Assembly: GCA_003141195.1 (NCBI GenBank)
Contig: PLLC01000072.1
Location: forward strand, 3,166-46,154
Direction: 5' to 3'
From: Syntrophaceae bacterium
GTDB taxonomy: Bacteria > Desulfobacterota > Syntrophia > Syntrophales > UBA5619
DNA: 42,989 bases
Shown: positions 32,530-42,989 of the stretch, in pieces
Layout of the letters: each line of letters opens with the position of its first letter
How positions within the stretch are numbered: the first letter of the stretch is position 1
Position numbers and translations under genes: made by a program
Notes under the pieces: model-generated
Databases searched by the model: none
What the model saw: only the letters and a program-made list of their open reading frames with translations
Told to the model about the DNA's origin: nothing

Positions 32530-35500
32530 ATGGGCGAATTTAGAAAGAATTTTGGACGTATCCGGAGGATACTGGATATCCCCAACCTGATCGATATTCA
32601 GACCGATTCCTACCGAAAGTTTCTTCAGCAGGAGATCAATCCGGACAAACGGGGTAACTATGGACTGCGGGGCGCCTTCAACAGCGTCTTCCCCATTTCC
32701 GATTTCAGTGGAAAATGTTCTCTCGAGTTCGTAAGTTACAGGATCGGTGATGTCCGGTACGACATGCAGGAGTGCGTTCAGAAGGGAATGACCTATGCGG
32801 CTCCGCTGAAGATCGTAGTCCGACTGGTTGTTTTCGATACGGAACGGAATACGGAGCCCAAACCCATTCGGGACATCAAGGAGCAGGAGATCTATTTCGG
32901 TGAGATCCCGCTGATGACCGAAAACGGCACCTTCATCGTGAATGGTACGGAAAGGGTGATCGTCAGCCAGCTTCACCGCTCACCGGGGATCTTTTTCGAT
33001 CATGACAAGGGCAAGACCCTCGCCAGCGGCAAGTTGATCTACTCATCCCGGGTCATTCCGATCCGCGGGTCGTGGCTGGATCTCGAGTTCGATTCCAAGG
33101 ACCTTCTCTATGTGAGAATTGACCGCCGGCGAAAGATGCCGGTGACGATCCTCCTGAAGGCGATGGGGAATTCCACGCAGTTCATCCTGAATTATTTCTA
33201 CAACATCGAACAGATTCTTCTGGAGAACGGTCGCTTCTACATGGCCGTGAACGATTCTCTGGTCGGGGAAAAAGCCCCCGCGGATGTCGAGACGAAGGCA
33301 GGAGAGATCGTTGTCAAGAAGGGGAGGAAGATCTCAAAACCCCTGCTGAAGAAGATGGTCGATTCCGCAGTGACCCGGATACCGGTGAAAGACGAGGATA
33401 TCATCGGCAGAATCTTCTCTTCCGATATACTCGATCCCGAGACCGGCGAAATCCTGATCCGGTGTAACGAGGAGCTGACGGCGGAAGGGTTGCAGCTTCT
33501 TAGGGACAAGAGGATTGCCTCGTTCCGGTTCATTCATATCGATGAAGATCGCGAGAATGCCTCCATTCGGGATACGCTCCTGATGGACCGGATCGAGACG
33601 GCGGAGGACGCGATCATCGAGATCTACCGTAGGCTAAGGCCGAGCAACCCGCCCACGCCGGAGACCGCGCACAAATTCTTCAACAGCCTCTTTTTTGAAC
33701 CGGATAGCTATGATCTCTCCGATGTGGGGCGTGCGAAGATGAATTACAAGCTCCGGTTGGATGTTCCGACGAGTGTGACGGTTTTGCGCAATGAGGACAT
33801 CCTGGCGGCGGTCAAGTATCTGATCGACCTTAAAAACGGCGCCCCCGATTGCAGCGTGGACGACATCGACCATCTGGGCAACCGCCGGGTCCGTTCCGTG
33901 GGGGAACTGATCGAAAACCAGTACCGGATCGGCCTGGTCCGGATGGAGCGCGCGATCAAGGAGAAGATGAGCCTGCAGGACATCGAAACCATGATGCCCC
34001 ACGATCTCATCAACGCCAAGCCGGTCTCGGCCGTCGTGAACGAATTTTTCGGAAGCAGCCAACTTTCTCAGTTCATGGATCAGACCAACCCGCTTTCCGA
34101 GATTACGCACAAACGAAGATTGTCGGCCCTCGGGCCGGGGGGTTTGACGCGAGAACGGGCGGGATTCGAGGTCCGCGACGTTCATCCCACCCATTACGGC
34201 CGCATCTGTCCGGTGGAAACCCCGGAAGGTCCGAACATCGGTCTGATCGTCTCCCTGAGCACCTTCGCCCGGGTGAATGCATTCGGATTCATTGAAACGC
34301 CTTACCGCGTGGTGAAAGAGGGGCGGGTACTCGATGATGTACGTTATCTGACGGCCATCGAAGAGGAGAACCAGATCATCGCCCAGGCCGACAGACCCCT
34401 CGACAAGGATGGAAAGTTCGTCGGGGCGCTGATTTCCGCGAGAAAGGGAGGCGATTTTCTCTCCGTCGTGCCGACGGATGTCAACATGATGGATGTTTCT
34501 CCCAATCAGCTGGTCAGTGTGGCGGCCACCCTGATCCCGTTTCTGGAACATGACGATGCCAACCGGGCCCTGATGGGATCCAACATGCAGCGGCAGGCGG
34601 TGCCCCTGATGAAACCCGAGGTGCCCCTGGTGGGTACGGGGATGGAATCCGTTGTGGCGCGGGACTCCGGTGCGGTTATGGCGGCCCGGAGATCGGGCGT
34701 GGTGGAGAGTGTGGATGCCGCGCGGATCGTCGTCAAATGCGACTCCCCCGCTAAGGAAGGACTGGACACGGGGGTGGATATCTACAACCTGATCAAGTAT
34801 CAGCGCTCCAACCAGGACACCTGTTTCAACCAGAAGCCCATTGTCAGCAAGGGGCAGAAGGTGAGCAAGGGAGAGATCATTGCAGACGGCCCCGCCACGG
34901 ACAAGGGTGAACTGGCCCTGGGAAGGAACGTGATGGTTGCCTTCATGTCCTGGGGGGGGTACAACTACGAGGATTCCATCCTGGTCAGCGAAAGGATCGT
35001 CAAGGACGACATCTACACCTCGATCCACATCGAGGAATTCGAGACGATGGCCCGGGATACGAAGCTCGGCAAGGAAGAGATTACCCGGGATATCCCCAAT
35101 CTGGGTGAAGAGGCCCTGAGAAACCTCGACGACAGCGGCATCGTCCGCATGGGTGTGGCGGTAAAGCCGGGCGACATTCTGGTCGGAAAAATCACCCCCA
35201 AGGGAGAAACGCAGCTCTCCTCGGAAGAGAAGCTCCTGCGGGCCATCTTCGGGGAAAAGGCGAGCGATGTTCGCGACACCTCCCTGCGTGTCCCTCCCGG
35301 CGTCGAAGGCACGGTGATTGACGCAAAGATATTCGCCCGGAAGGGGACGGAGCGGGATAGCCGTTCTCAGTATATCGAGGAAGAGGCCGTTTCTCTCCTG
35401 CACAAGAACCGGGATGACGAGATCCGAATCACCACCGAGGGGGTCAGGAAGCAGATCGCCGGCATGCTGATCGGAAAGACGTCGGGGGTGAAGGTTTCCG

Positions 35501-36618
35501 ATCCGAAGAAAAAGCGGATTCTCTTAAAGAAGGGCGAGGTCATTACCGAAGAGATTCTGGAGAGGACGCCCTTTGAGCTCTGGCGGGAGATCTCCCCGGA
35601 CGGCGAGGAAAAGACGGAAACCCGCATCGGCGTCCTGTTTGATAACCTCTCCCGGAAAACGGATTTTGTCGAGGCGTATTTCGCGAAGAAGATCGAGAAA
35701 CTCAAGGCCGGCGACGAGCTCCCGCCGGGGGTGATCAAACTGGTCAAGGTATACATCGCCATCAAGCGGAAGCTCTCCGTCGGGGATAAGATGGCGGGCC
35801 GTCACGGAAACAAAGGTGTTCTTTCCCGCATCCTCCCCGAGGAGGATATGCCCTATTTCAAGGATGGCACGCCGGTGGACATCGTCCTGAATCCGCTGGG
35901 CGTCCCCTCCCGGATGAATGTGGGGCAAATTCTGGAGACGCACCTGGGCTGGGCGGCTCGAGGCATGGGCGAAAAGATCAATGCCCTCGTGGAGAAGAAT
36001 TGCGGATTGGATCTCCTCAAGAAGGAGATGAAGGCGGCCTATTCCTCTCCCGAATTTAACCGCTTCATCGACGGTGCAGGCGAGGATGAAATCCGTAAGT
36101 TTGCGGGTCGTCTGAAAAAAGGCATTCTTGTATCGACGCCGGTTTTCGACGGCGCCGATGAAAAAGAGATCAAAAACATGCTCAAGGCCGGCGGCCTTCC
36201 CGAAACCGGTCAGACCATCCTGTTTGACGGGAGGACCGGAGAGCCCTTCGACCAGGAGATCACCGTGGGCATGATCTACATGCTGAAACTTCACCATTTG
36301 GTCGACAACAAGATCCACGCCCGGTCGATCGGTCCTTATTCCCTGGTGACCCAGCAGCCGCTCGGCGGCAAGGCGCAGTTTGGGGGACAGAGATTGGGAG
36401 AGATGGAAGTCTGGGCCATGGAGGCCTATGGCGCCGCTTACGCCCTCCAAGAGTTCCTGACGGTCAAGTCCGATGATGTGGCCGGCAGGACGCGGATGTA
36501 TGAAGCGATTGTTAAGGGTGAGCACACGTCGGAGCCGGGTTTGCCCGAGTCCTTCAACGTTCTGGTGAAGGAGCTGCAGAGCCTCTGTCTCGACGTGGAG
36601 CTGATTGAAGAGGAATAG
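32530..36618 (+). CDS. rpoB: RNA polymerase beta subunit
   Basis: The 1362-residue protein is full-length RpoB. The rifampicin region (about residue 515 on) reads [19 protein letters not shown], then [13 protein letters not shown], with the sensitive-type Asp, His and Ser residues. Other landmarks are [44 protein letters not shown] and, near the C terminus, [20 protein letters not shown]. It forms the catalytic core with RpoC, encoded 62 bp downstream. The ATG lies in a weakly defined ribosome site (AAGGCGAAAGGAT). Confidence 0.97.
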   Translation: MGEFRKNFGRIRRILDIPNLIDIQTDSYRKFLQQEINPDKRGNYGLRGAFNSVFPISDFSGKCSLEFVSYRIGDVRYDMQECVQKGMTYAAPLKIVVRLVVFDTERNTEPKPIRDIKEQEIYFGEIPLMTENGTFIVNGTERVIVSQLHRSPGIFFDHDKGKTLASGKLIYSSRVIPIRGSWLDLEFDSKDLLYVRIDRRRKMPVTILLKAMGNSTQFILNYFYNIEQILLENGRFYMAVNDSLVGEKAPADVETKAGEIVVKKGRKISKPLLKKMVDSAVTRIPVKDEDIIGRIFSSDILDPETGEILIRCNEELTAEGLQLLRDKRIASFRFIHIDEDRENASIRDTLLMDRIETAEDAIIEIYRRLRPSNPPTPETAHKFFNSLFFEPDSYDLSDVGRAKMNYKLRLDVPTSVTVLRNEDILAAVKYLIDLKNGAPDCSVDDIDHLGNRRVRSVGELIENQYRIGLVRMERAIKEKMSLQDIETMMPHDLINAKPVSAVVNEFFGSSQLSQFMDQTNPLSEITHKRRLSALGPGGLTRERAGFEVRDVHPTHYGRICPVETPEGPNIGLIVSLSTFARVNAFGFIETPYRVVKEGRVLDDVRYLTAIEEENQIIAQADRPLDKDGKFVGALISARKGGDFLSVVPTDVNMMDVSPNQLVSVAATLIPFLEHDDANRALMGSNMQRQAVPLMKPEVPLVGTGMESVVARDSGAVMAARRSGVVESVDAARIVVKCDSPAKEGLDTGVDIYNLIKYQRSNQDTCFNQKPIVSKGQKVSKGEIIADGPATDKGELALGRNVMVAFMSWGGYNYEDSILVSERIVKDDIYTSIHIEEFETMARDTKLGKEEITRDIPNLGEEALRNLDDSGIVRMGVAVKPGDILVGKITPKGETQLSSEEKLLRAIFGEKASDVRDTSLRVPPGVEGTVIDAKIFARKGTERDSRSQYIEEEAVSLLHKNRDDEIRITTEGVRKQIAGMLIGKTSGVKVSDPKKKRILLKKGEVITEEILERTPFELWREISPDGEEKTETRIGVLFDNLSRKTDFVEAYFAKKIEKLKAGDELPPGVIKLVKVYIAIKRKLSVGDKMAGRHGNKGVLSRILPEEDMPYFKDGTPVDIVLNPLGVPSRMNVGQILETHLGWAARGMGEKINALVEKNCGLDLLKKEMKAAYSSPEFNRFIDGAGEDEIRKFAGRLKKGILVSTPVFDGADEKEIKNMLKAGGLPETGQTILFDGRTGEPFDQEITVGMIYMLKLHHLVDNKIHARSIGPYSLVTQQPLGGKAQFGGQRLGEMEVWAMEAYGAAYALQEFLTVKSDDVAGRTRMYEAIVKGEHTSEPGLPESFNVLVKELQSLCLDVELIEEE

Positions 36619-36623
36619 GAATC

Positions 36624-36650
36624 CGGGGCGGAGGGATTTCCCCCGCCCCG
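36624..36650 (+). other. GC-rich hairpin between rpoB and rpoC
   Basis: CGGGGCGG (36624-36631) pairs with CCGCCCCG (36643-36650) in the 62-bp spacer, without a following T run. It may act as an RNA-processing or stabilising structure; it should not stop transcription of rpoC. Confidence 0.35.
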
Positions 36651-36680
36651 CTTCCGTGTCAATATTAGGAGATATCATCC

Positions 36681-39600
36681 GTGGAAGACGTTTTCAGTTA
36701 TTTTGAAAAACCGAAGGATCCCATAAGGTTCAATGCGATCAAGATATCCATTGCCTCTCCGGAAAAGATTCTTTCCTGGTCGCATGGAGAGGTCAAGAAA
36801 CCAGAGACGATCAACTACAGGACCTTCAAGCCGGAGCGCGACGGGCTTTTCTGTGCGAAAATCTTCGGTCCCGTCAAGGATTATGAGTGCCTGTGCGGTC
36901 GCTACAAACGGATGAAGCACCGGGGCGTCGTCTGCGAGAAATGCGGCGTGGAGGTCATCCAGTCCAAGGTCCGCCGGGAAAGGATGGGGCATATCACCCT
37001 GGCCACGCCGGTTGCCCACATCTGGTTCCTCAAGAGCCTTCCCAGCCGGATCGGGAATGTCCTCGATCTGACCCTGAAAGAGCTGGAAAAGGTCCTTTAT
37101 TTCGAGTCATGGATCGTCCTCGATCCCAAGAACACCCCCTTGAAGAAAAAGGACCTCCTGTCCGATGAGGAATACAGCGACCTGAGGGATCAGTATGGGC
37201 CGGAAGCCTTTGAGTCCGGCATCGGCGCCGAGGCCGTCCGCACCCTTCTCGAGGAGGTCGATCTCGATAAGCTGGATGACGAACTCCGTTCGGAGCTGAA
37301 GAGCTCCGTTTCGGAGACGAAGCGGAAAAAGTACGTGAAGAGATTGAAGGTGGTTGAGGCCTTGCGAAAGTCGGGCAACAAGCCGGAGTGGATGGTCCTG
37401 ACCGTCCTTCCCGTGATCCCGCCCGACCTGCGTCCGCTGGTGCCTCTGGACGGCGGACGGTTCGCCACCTCCGACCTCAATGATCTCTACCGGAGGGTGA
37501 TCAACCGGAACAACCGCCTGAAGCGCCTGCAGGAACTCAATGCGCCCGAAATCATCATCCGTAACGAAAAGAGGATGCTCCAGGAGGCGGTTGATGTCCT
37601 CTTCGACAACGGCCGAAGGGGAAGGGCCATCACGGGGACGAACAAACGTCCGCTCCGCTCCCTTTCGGATATGCTCAAGGGGAAGCAGGGCCGATTCCGC
37701 CAGAACCTCCTCGGCAAAAGGGTGGATTATTCCGGACGTTCGGTCATCACGGTCGGTCCGGACCTAAGGCTGCATCAGTGCGGCCTTCCCAAGAAGATGG
37801 CCCTGGAGCTCTTTAAACCGTTCATCTACAGGCGTCTCCAGGAAAAGGGGTACGTAACGACGGTCAAGAGCGCCAAGAAGATGGTGGAGAAGGAAACGTC
37901 CGAGGTGTGGGACGCCCTCGACGAGGTGGTCCGGGAATACCCCGTCATGCTGAACCGGGCGCCGACGCTGCACCGCCTCGGCCTGCAGGCGTTTGAACCG
38001 ATCCTGATCGAAGGGAAGGCCATCCAGCTTCATCCTCTGGTCTGCACGGCCTTCAACGCCGATTTCGACGGCGATCAGATGGCCATTCATGTGCCCCTTT
38101 CGATCGAGGCCCAAACGGAAGCCCGGGTCCTGATGATGTCGACCAACAACATCCTTTCCCCAGCCAACGGTATGCCGATCATCATCCCCAGCCAGGATAT
38201 TGTGCTGGGGATCTATTATCTGACACGGGCGCTCAGCGGCGTCAAAGGCGAGGGGATGGTCTTTGCCGACCCCGGAGAGGTCCGGTCGGCGCTGGATTCA
38301 CAGGCCGTGGATCTGCATGCAAGAATCAAGGTCCGTATCGACGGGGAGATGAAAGAGACCACCGTGGGCCGGGTCGTGCTTTATGAAGTCATTCCCGAGA
38401 CCATTTCCTTCGATGCGGTCAACAAGGTCATGAACAAGAAGGAACTGGCCAACCTGATCAACCACTGCTACCGCACCCGCGGGGATAAAACCACGGTTCT
38501 GCTGGCCGACCGCCTGAAGGACATCGGGTTCAAATACGCCACCCAAGCCGGGGTTTCGATTGCGATCCAAAACATGGTCATTCCGGAGAACAAGAAGGAG
38601 ATCGTGGCGCGTGCGGACAAGGACGTATTGGGGATCCAGAAGCAGTACATGGAGGGGCTGATCACCTACGGCGAACGGTACAACAAGGTCATCGATATCT
38701 GGGCCCAGGCGACGGAGAAGATTGCTGCGGAGATGTTAAGCGGGATCACCACGGAAGAGCGCGTTTTGCCCAACGGGAGCCGAATCAGAGGCGAAAGCTT
38801 CAATCCCATCTATATGATGGCCGATTCCGGCGCAAGAGGGAGCGCGGTTCAGATCCGTCAGCTCGCCGGGATGAGGGGGCTGATGGCCAAACCGTCCGGT
38901 GAGATCATCGAAACCCCGATCCGGGCGAACTTCCGGGAAGGCCTGACGGTGTTAGAGTACTTCATCTCCACACACGGCGCCCGGAAAGGGCTTGCCGACA
39001 CGGCATTGAAGACGGCCAACTCGGGGTATCTCACGCGGCGGCTCGTGGATGTGGCCCAGGATTGCATCATCTCGGAGGATGATTGCGGGACGATCGACGG
39101 GATCTACGTTTCCGCCCTGATGAAAGGCGGGGAAATCATCGAAACGGCGGGCGAGCGCGTTTTGGGAAGGGTTGTCCTGGAAGAGATCCGGGATCCCTTC
39201 ACCGGGGAGGTTCTGGTCAATGCCAATCATGAAATCGATGAAGCCCTGGTGAAGAAGATCGATGACGCCGGGATCGAAAAGATCAATATCCGGTCGGTGC
39301 TCACCTGCAAGTCCAGACACGGGGTCTGCGCCATGTGCTACGGGCGCGACCTGTCCCATGGACATCTCGTCAACATCGGCGAGGCGGTCGGCATCATCGC
39401 GGCCCAGTCGATCGGCGAGCCCGGGACCCAGTTGACCATGAGAACCTTCCATATCGGCGGTACGGCAAAGTTCGAGGAACACTCCACGCTGGAAGCGAGA
39501 CATGACGGGATCATCCGATTCATGAATCTCAATACGGTGAAGAGCAGGGCCGTCGGGCTCGTCGTCATGAACCGCAACGGCGAGGTGCACGTCCTTGATG

Positions 39601-40847
39601 AACAGGGGCGGAGCCGCGGCAAGTATCCCGTTCCCTACGGGGCGCATATCAAGGTGGAGGACGGCAGCCGGGTGAAGGGACCCAGGGATCAGAAAAGGGG
39701 CGACCTCATTGCGGAATGGGATCCCTTCTCCATCCCGATTCTGGCCGAGGTGAACGGAACGGTCAAGTTCGGGGATATCATCGAAGGGAAGACCATGCAG
39801 GAGTTGGTGGACGAGGTGACCGGCCTCTCGCGGAAGGTCATCGTCGAGTCCAAGGGAACGGATATGCGTCCGCGCGTTTCCATCAAGGACAAGAAGGGCA
39901 AGACAGCCAAAGTTCCGGGGGCGAGAACGGTCGCCCGGCACCTCCTGTCGGTCGGGTCCAACATCGTTGTGTCGGAGGGGGATACGGTCAACGCCGGCGA
40001 TATTCTCGCCAAGATTCCCCGGGAGACCACCAAGACGAAGGATATCACAGGGGGTCTTCCCCGCGTGGCGGAACTGTTCGAGGCGCGAAAGCCGAAGGAG
40101 TATGCCGTGGTCAGCGAGATCGATGGCGTCGTCTCCTACGGCAAGGATTCCAAGGGGAAGCGGAAGGTGGTCATCACCCCCGACGCCGAGGATGAAAAGG
40201 AATACCTGATCCCCAAGGGGAAGCATGTCAGCGTCCAGGAAGGGGACCGCGTGAGGGCCGGCGAAGCGCTCATGGACGGCGTCAACAATCCGCATGACCT
40301 CCTCATGATCAAGGGGGAAAAGGAACTCGCCCGATACCTGGTGGACGAGGTCCAGGAGGTCTATCGGCTCCAGGGGGTCAAGATCAACGACAAGCACATG
40401 GAGGTGATCGTCCGCCAGATGCTCCGCAGGGTGATGGTCAAGGACCCGGGAGACGCCTCCTTCATGGCCGATGAACAGGTGGAGCGGTTCCGTTTCCAGG
40501 AGGAGAACGACCGGGTGGTGGCCCAAGGCGGGAGACCGGCCCAGGGCGAACCTATCCTGATGGGGATCACGAAGGCGTCCCTTTCTACGCAGAGCTTTAT
40601 CTCCGCCGCGTCCTTCCAGGAAACGACGAGGGTGCTGACGGAGGCCTCCCTTGCCGGGAAGACCGATTATCTGCGCGGTCTCAAAGAGAATGTCATCATG
40701 GGAAGGCTGATTCCCGCGGGTACGGGGCTCTCCATGTACAAGAAACTGGGGATCGAAACGACCGGTGAGGAACCGGCCCGGTTGGAGGCGTTGCCGCCGG
40801 ATGAAAAAAGTAGCGAGAAAGTACTTGACATCGAAACGGAAAATTGA
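36681..40847 (+). CDS. rpoC: RNA polymerase beta-prime subunit
   Basis: The 1388-residue protein has the zinc-binding cluster [20 protein letters not shown] near the N terminus, the catalytic NADFDGD magnesium loop (459-465), the bridge/trigger region ([39 protein letters not shown]) and a second cysteine cluster [11 protein letters not shown]. The start is GTG 36681 with AGGAGA upstream. Length is similar to E. coli RpoC. It is in the usual rpoB-rpoC-rpsL order. Confidence 0.97.
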   Translation: MEDVFSYFEKPKDPIRFNAIKISIASPEKILSWSHGEVKKPETINYRTFKPERDGLFCAKIFGPVKDYECLCGRYKRMKHRGVVCEKCGVEVIQSKVRRERMGHITLATPVAHIWFLKSLPSRIGNVLDLTLKELEKVLYFESWIVLDPKNTPLKKKDLLSDEEYSDLRDQYGPEAFESGIGAEAVRTLLEEVDLDKLDDELRSELKSSVSETKRKKYVKRLKVVEALRKSGNKPEWMVLTVLPVIPPDLRPLVPLDGGRFATSDLNDLYRRVINRNNRLKRLQELNAPEIIIRNEKRMLQEAVDVLFDNGRRGRAITGTNKRPLRSLSDMLKGKQGRFRQNLLGKRVDYSGRSVITVGPDLRLHQCGLPKKMALELFKPFIYRRLQEKGYVTTVKSAKKMVEKETSEVWDALDEVVREYPVMLNRAPTLHRLGLQAFEPILIEGKAIQLHPLVCTAFNADFDGDQMAIHVPLSIEAQTEARVLMMSTNNILSPANGMPIIIPSQDIVLGIYYLTRALSGVKGEGMVFADPGEVRSALDSQAVDLHARIKVRIDGEMKETTVGRVVLYEVIPETISFDAVNKVMNKKELANLINHCYRTRGDKTTVLLADRLKDIGFKYATQAGVSIAIQNMVIPENKKEIVARADKDVLGIQKQYMEGLITYGERYNKVIDIWAQATEKIAAEMLSGITTEERVLPNGSRIRGESFNPIYMMADSGARGSAVQIRQLAGMRGLMAKPSGEIIETPIRANFREGLTVLEYFISTHGARKGLADTALKTANSGYLTRRLVDVAQDCIISEDDCGTIDGIYVSALMKGGEIIETAGERVLGRVVLEEIRDPFTGEVLVNANHEIDEALVKKIDDAGIEKINIRSVLTCKSRHGVCAMCYGRDLSHGHLVNIGEAVGIIAAQSIGEPGTQLTMRTFHIGGTAKFEEHSTLEARHDGIIRFMNLNTVKSRAVGLVVMNRNGEVHVLDEQGRSRGKYPVPYGAHIKVEDGSRVKGPRDQKRGDLIAEWDPFSIPILAEVNGTVKFGDIIEGKTMQELVDEVTGLSRKVIVESKGTDMRPRVSIKDKKGKTAKVPGARTVARHLLSVGSNIVVSEGDTVNAGDILAKIPRETTKTKDITGGLPRVAELFEARKPKEYAVVSEIDGVVSYGKDSKGKRKVVITPDAEDEKEYLIPKGKHVSVQEGDRVRAGEALMDGVNNPHDLLMIKGEKELARYLVDEVQEVYRLQGVKINDKHMEVIVRQMLRRVMVKDPGDASFMADEQVERFRFQEENDRVVAQGGRPAQGEPILMGITKASLSTQSFISAASFQETTRVLTEASLAGKTDYLRGLKENVIMGRLIPAGTGLSMYKKLGIETTGEEPARLEALPPDEKSSEKVLDIETEN

Positions 40848-40908
40848 TAGCTAGACCGTCTTTTGTTGGACCAGATAATAGACAGCCTGAAAGCGGCTGG
40901 GAGGAATA

Positions 40909-41280
40909 ATGCCTACAATAAATCAGTTGGTTAGGAAGGGAAGGGCCAAGATCGCCAGGAAAGCGGCGACGCCCGCGCTGGCCGGTTCACCACAGCGGCG
41001 CGGGGTATGCGTCCGGGTTTACACATCCACCCCCAAGAAGCCGAATTCCGCTTTGAGAAAAGTGGCCAGGGTGCGACTGACCAGCGGTTACGAGGTGACT
41101 TCCTATATCCCGGGTGTGGGACATAACCTTCAGGAGCATTCCGTCGTCCTGGTGCGCGGCGGTCGCGTCAAGGATCTTCCCGGCGTGCGTTACCACATCA
41201 TCCGGGGAACGCTGGACGCCGTCGGCGTCCAGGACAGGAAACAGAGTAGGTCGAAATACGGGGCCAAGAGACCGAGCTAA
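40909..41280 (+). CDS. rpsL: Ribosomal protein uS12
   Basis: The 123-residue protein is uS12: [29 protein letters not shown] with the streptomycin-sensitive K43, and [15 protein letters not shown]89 (counting Met) corresponds to the aspartate that RimO methylthiolates; rimO is also in this window. It follows rpoC after 61 bp and precedes rpsG after 13 bp. Confidence 0.96.
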   Translation: MPTINQLVRKGRAKIARKAATPALAGSPQRRGVCVRVYTSTPKKPNSALRKVARVRLTSGYEVTSYIPGVGHNLQEHSVVLVRGGRVKDLPGVRYHIIRGTLDAVGVQDRKQSRSKYGAKRPS

Positions 41281-41293
41281 GCGGGGATAGATC

Positions 41294-41764
41294 ATGCCGA
41301 GGAGAAGAGTAGTTACCAAGAGGGAGATCCTGCCGGATCCGAAATACAACAACCGGCTGGTGGCGAGGTTCATCAACAGCCTCCTGAAGAGGGGAAAGAA
41401 GAGTATTGCGGAGTCCATCCTTTATGGGGCTTTTGATATCATCCAGGATCGGGTCAAGGAGACTCCGGTTGATGTTTTTGAAAAGGCCGTGAACAACGTC
41501 AAACCGGTGATCGAGGTCAAGTCGAGGCGCGTCGGCGGCTCGACGTATCAGGTGCCGACGGAGGTGATTCCGTCACGTCGGGTTGCCCTCGGAATCCGCT
41601 GGTTGATCACCCATGCGCGGGAACGCTCCGAAAAGACCATGCACGAGAAGCTGGCCGCGGAGCTGATGGATGCGGCGAACAACAGGGGCGGGGCGATCAA
41701 GAAGAGAGAGGCCGTTCACAAGATGGCCGAGGCCAACAAGGCGTTTGCCCATTATCGATTCTAA
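41294..41764 (+). CDS. rpsG: Ribosomal protein uS7
   Basis: The 156-residue protein matches bacterial uS7: [20 protein letters not shown], then [34 protein letters not shown]-type sequence ([18 protein letters not shown]), and the C-terminal [20 protein letters not shown]. It initiates assembly of the 30S head. fusA, the usual next gene in the str operon, is absent; 242 bp of non-coding DNA and tuf follow instead. Confidence 0.96.
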   Translation: MPRRRVVTKREILPDPKYNNRLVARFINSLLKRGKKSIAESILYGAFDIIQDRVKETPVDVFEKAVNNVKPVIEVKSRRVGGSTYQVPTEVIPSRRVALGIRWLITHARERSEKTMHEKLAAELMDAANNRGGAIKKREAVHKMAEANKAFAHYRF

Positions 41765-42006
41765 CAGCAACTCTTTTTATATTGCGCCTTATGTTGCGCC
41801 GGAATGTACAATACGCTTAAGTGCCGGCGCCTGGTTTGAACCGGGGATGGTTTGCCGGAGGTGCGGAACGACGAATGGTCCGTTCCCCCCTCCCCCCCGA
41901 TGGGTTCGATCCCTTTTGCGGATGCGTAACGGACTCAACATCAGGAACGGATCAAATAAACGGTGTGGAAAACAAATGAACCATTCAAATTTTAAGGAGG
42001 TTTGAG
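41765..42006. other. Non-coding spacer between rpsG and tuf
   Basis: No gene is visible in this 242-bp stretch where fusA is normally expected. It contains a weak promoter-like pair (TTGCGC at 41782, TACAAT at 41807-41812, spacer 19 bp), a C tract (CCCCCCTCCCCCCC near 41886-41899) and, at its end, a strong ribosome site AAGGAGGT 5 nt before the tuf ATG. Confidence 0.4.
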
Positions 42007-42989
42007 ATGGCTAAGAAGAAATTTGAGAGGACGAAGCCGCATCTGAATATCGGCACGATCGGTCACGTTGATCACGGAAAGACCACGTTGACGGCCGCGA
42101 TCACAAAACACTTGGCCACGAAGGGATTGGCCGAATTCAGACCCTTTGATTCCATCGACAATGCACCGGAAGAAAAGGAGAGAGGGGTCACCATCAATAT
42201 CTCGCATGTGGAGTATCAAACGGAAAAACGTCACTATGCCCATATCGACTGCCCGGGCCATGCCGACTACATCAAAAACATGATTTCCGGCGCCGCGCAC
42301 ATGGACGGTACGATTCTCGTCGTGGCGGCATCCGATGGTCCCATGCCTCAGACCCGCGAGCACATCCTCCTTGCCCGTCAGGTTCAGGTCCCTTATGTTG
42401 TCGTTTACCTCAACAAAGTCGATTTAGTTGATGATCCTGAGCTTCTCGATTTAGTCGAACTGGAATTAAGAGAACTTTTGACTCAATATGAGTTTCCGGG
42501 TGATGATATTCCTATTATTCGTGGATCGGCACTTAAAGCTTTGGAAACAGATGATTCTGATTCAGCCGATGCAAAATCTATCTGGGAGCTTCTTGATGCT
42601 GTAGATAGCTACATTCCACAACCGAAACGTGATACGGAAAAGCCTTTCCTGATGCCGGTTGGCGATGTTTTCACAATTTCCGGCCGTGGTACAGTTGTGA
42701 CAGGTAGAGTGGACAGAGGTATTGTAAAGGTGGGTGAGGAAGTCGAAATCATCGGAATCAGACCTACCTTTAAAACAGTTGTTACCGGTATAGAAATGTT
42801 CCGCAAAATACTTGATGAAGGTCGGGCCGGTGATGATGTTGGCTTGCTTTTAAGAGGTATAAAGCGTGAAGAAGTGGAAAGAGGTCAAGTTATTGCAAAA
42901 CCAGGATCAATTACTCCACACACAAAATTTGAAGCTGCTGTTTACGTTTTGACAAAGGAAGAAGGAGGGCGTCATACACCATTCTTCTC
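42007..42989 (+). CDS. tuf: Elongation factor Tu (5' part, runs off the window)
   Basis: The frame encodes 327 residues before the edge, about four fifths of EF-Tu. Visible are the P-loop GHVDHGKT (19-26), the G2/switch region [32 protein letters not shown] and the domain 2 segment [22 protein letters not shown]-Tu brings aminoacyl-tRNA to the ribosome. Codon style changes sharply within the gene: up to about 42360 codons end mostly in G/C, after about 42420 they end mostly in A/T. PVGDVF has Gly where EF-Tu usually has Glu. Recombination or an assembly join is possible. Confidence 0.92.
   Translation, partial: MAKKKFERTKPHLNIGTIGHVDHGKTTLTAAITKHLATKGLAEFRPFDSIDNAPEEKERGVTINISHVEYQTEKRHYAHIDCPGHADYIKNMISGAAHMDGTILVVAASDGPMPQTREHILLARQVQVPYVVVYLNKVDLVDDPELLDLVELELRELLTQYEFPGDDIPIIRGSALKALETDDSDSADAKSIWELLDAVDSYIPQPKRDTEKPFLMPVGDVFTISGRGTVVTGRVDRGIVKVGEEVEIIGIRPTFKTVVTGIEMFRKILDEGRAGDDVGLLLRGIKREEVERGQVIAKPGSITPHTKFEAAVYVLTKEEGGRHTPFF

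Noticed and set aside
33634-35403. Long minus-strand frame opposite rpoB, and another opposite rpoC (38952-40526)
   Set aside because: Antisense shadows of conserved polymerase genes, rich in His, Asp and Gly, without recognisable domains.
1-42989. CRISPR arrays, prophage, integrase or intact insertion sequence
   Set aside because: No regularly spaced repeats, integrase or transposase motifs were found on either strand.

Overview
The window looks like chromosomal DNA from a Gram-negative anaerobe of the former Deltaproteobacteria, probably near the Syntrophales (Syntrophus/Smithella relatives). This is inferred from three things: a heptose-kinase gene (LPS synthesis), the run hldA-DUF4416-yicC-gmk-rpoZ-pyrF-rlmB, and a tRNA-rpmG-tRNA-secE-nusG-rplKAJL-rpoBC-rpsLG block. 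No rRNA, CRISPR array, prophage or intact transposase gene was seen.

Layout. 1-3939: the 3' end of an sbcD-like gene, a small inverted-repeat element, and sbcC (DNA end processing). 4190-12839: a YcsI/DUF1445 (D-glutamate cyclase-like) gene, a complete branched-chain-type amino-acid ABC transporter (livKHMGF) and the three subunits of bacterial 5-oxoprolinase (pxpABC). Together these read as an uptake-and-conversion module for 5-oxoproline/glutamate-type compounds. The transporter half is visibly less GC-rich than the pxp half. 12991-18298 (minus strand): rimO, ftsK, uppP and plsC. 18504-24782 (plus): hldA, DUF4416, yicC, gmk, rpoZ, pyrF, an rlmB-type methyltransferase and a pilC/gspF membrane protein. 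24857-27909: tRNA-Pro (minus), a DUF1178 gene, and one 769-residue protein that joins an O-acetylserine sulfhydrylase-like domain to a cysteinyl-tRNA synthetase-like domain. 28172-29067: a consensus sigma-70 promoter and tRNA-Thr, -Tyr, -Gly, -Thr, rpmG and tRNA-Trp. 29114-42989: secE, nusG, rplK, rplA, an L10-type mRNA leader, rplJ, rplL, an attenuator-like hairpin, rpoB, rpoC, rpsL, rpsG and the 5' part of tuf.

Most unusual points: (i) the ycsI-liv-pxp gene set; (ii) the CysK-CysRS fusion, whose synthetase domain lacks one expected zinc-ligand position; (iii) a perfect 18+18 bp palindrome carried in frame inside sbcC, with GGGGACA/TGTCCCC ends resembling those of a second palindrome in the rplJ leader; (iv) absence of fusA from the str cluster and of tuf from the tRNA-Thr/rpmG slot, combined with an abrupt base-composition change inside the terminal tuf gene, which may mark recombination or a chimeric contig end; (v) a dispersed-repeat-like sequence that appears to supply the C-terminal tail of Gmk.

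All functional calls come from reading motifs and from remembered family features. No database search was run, and composition statements are estimates by eye from individual lines.
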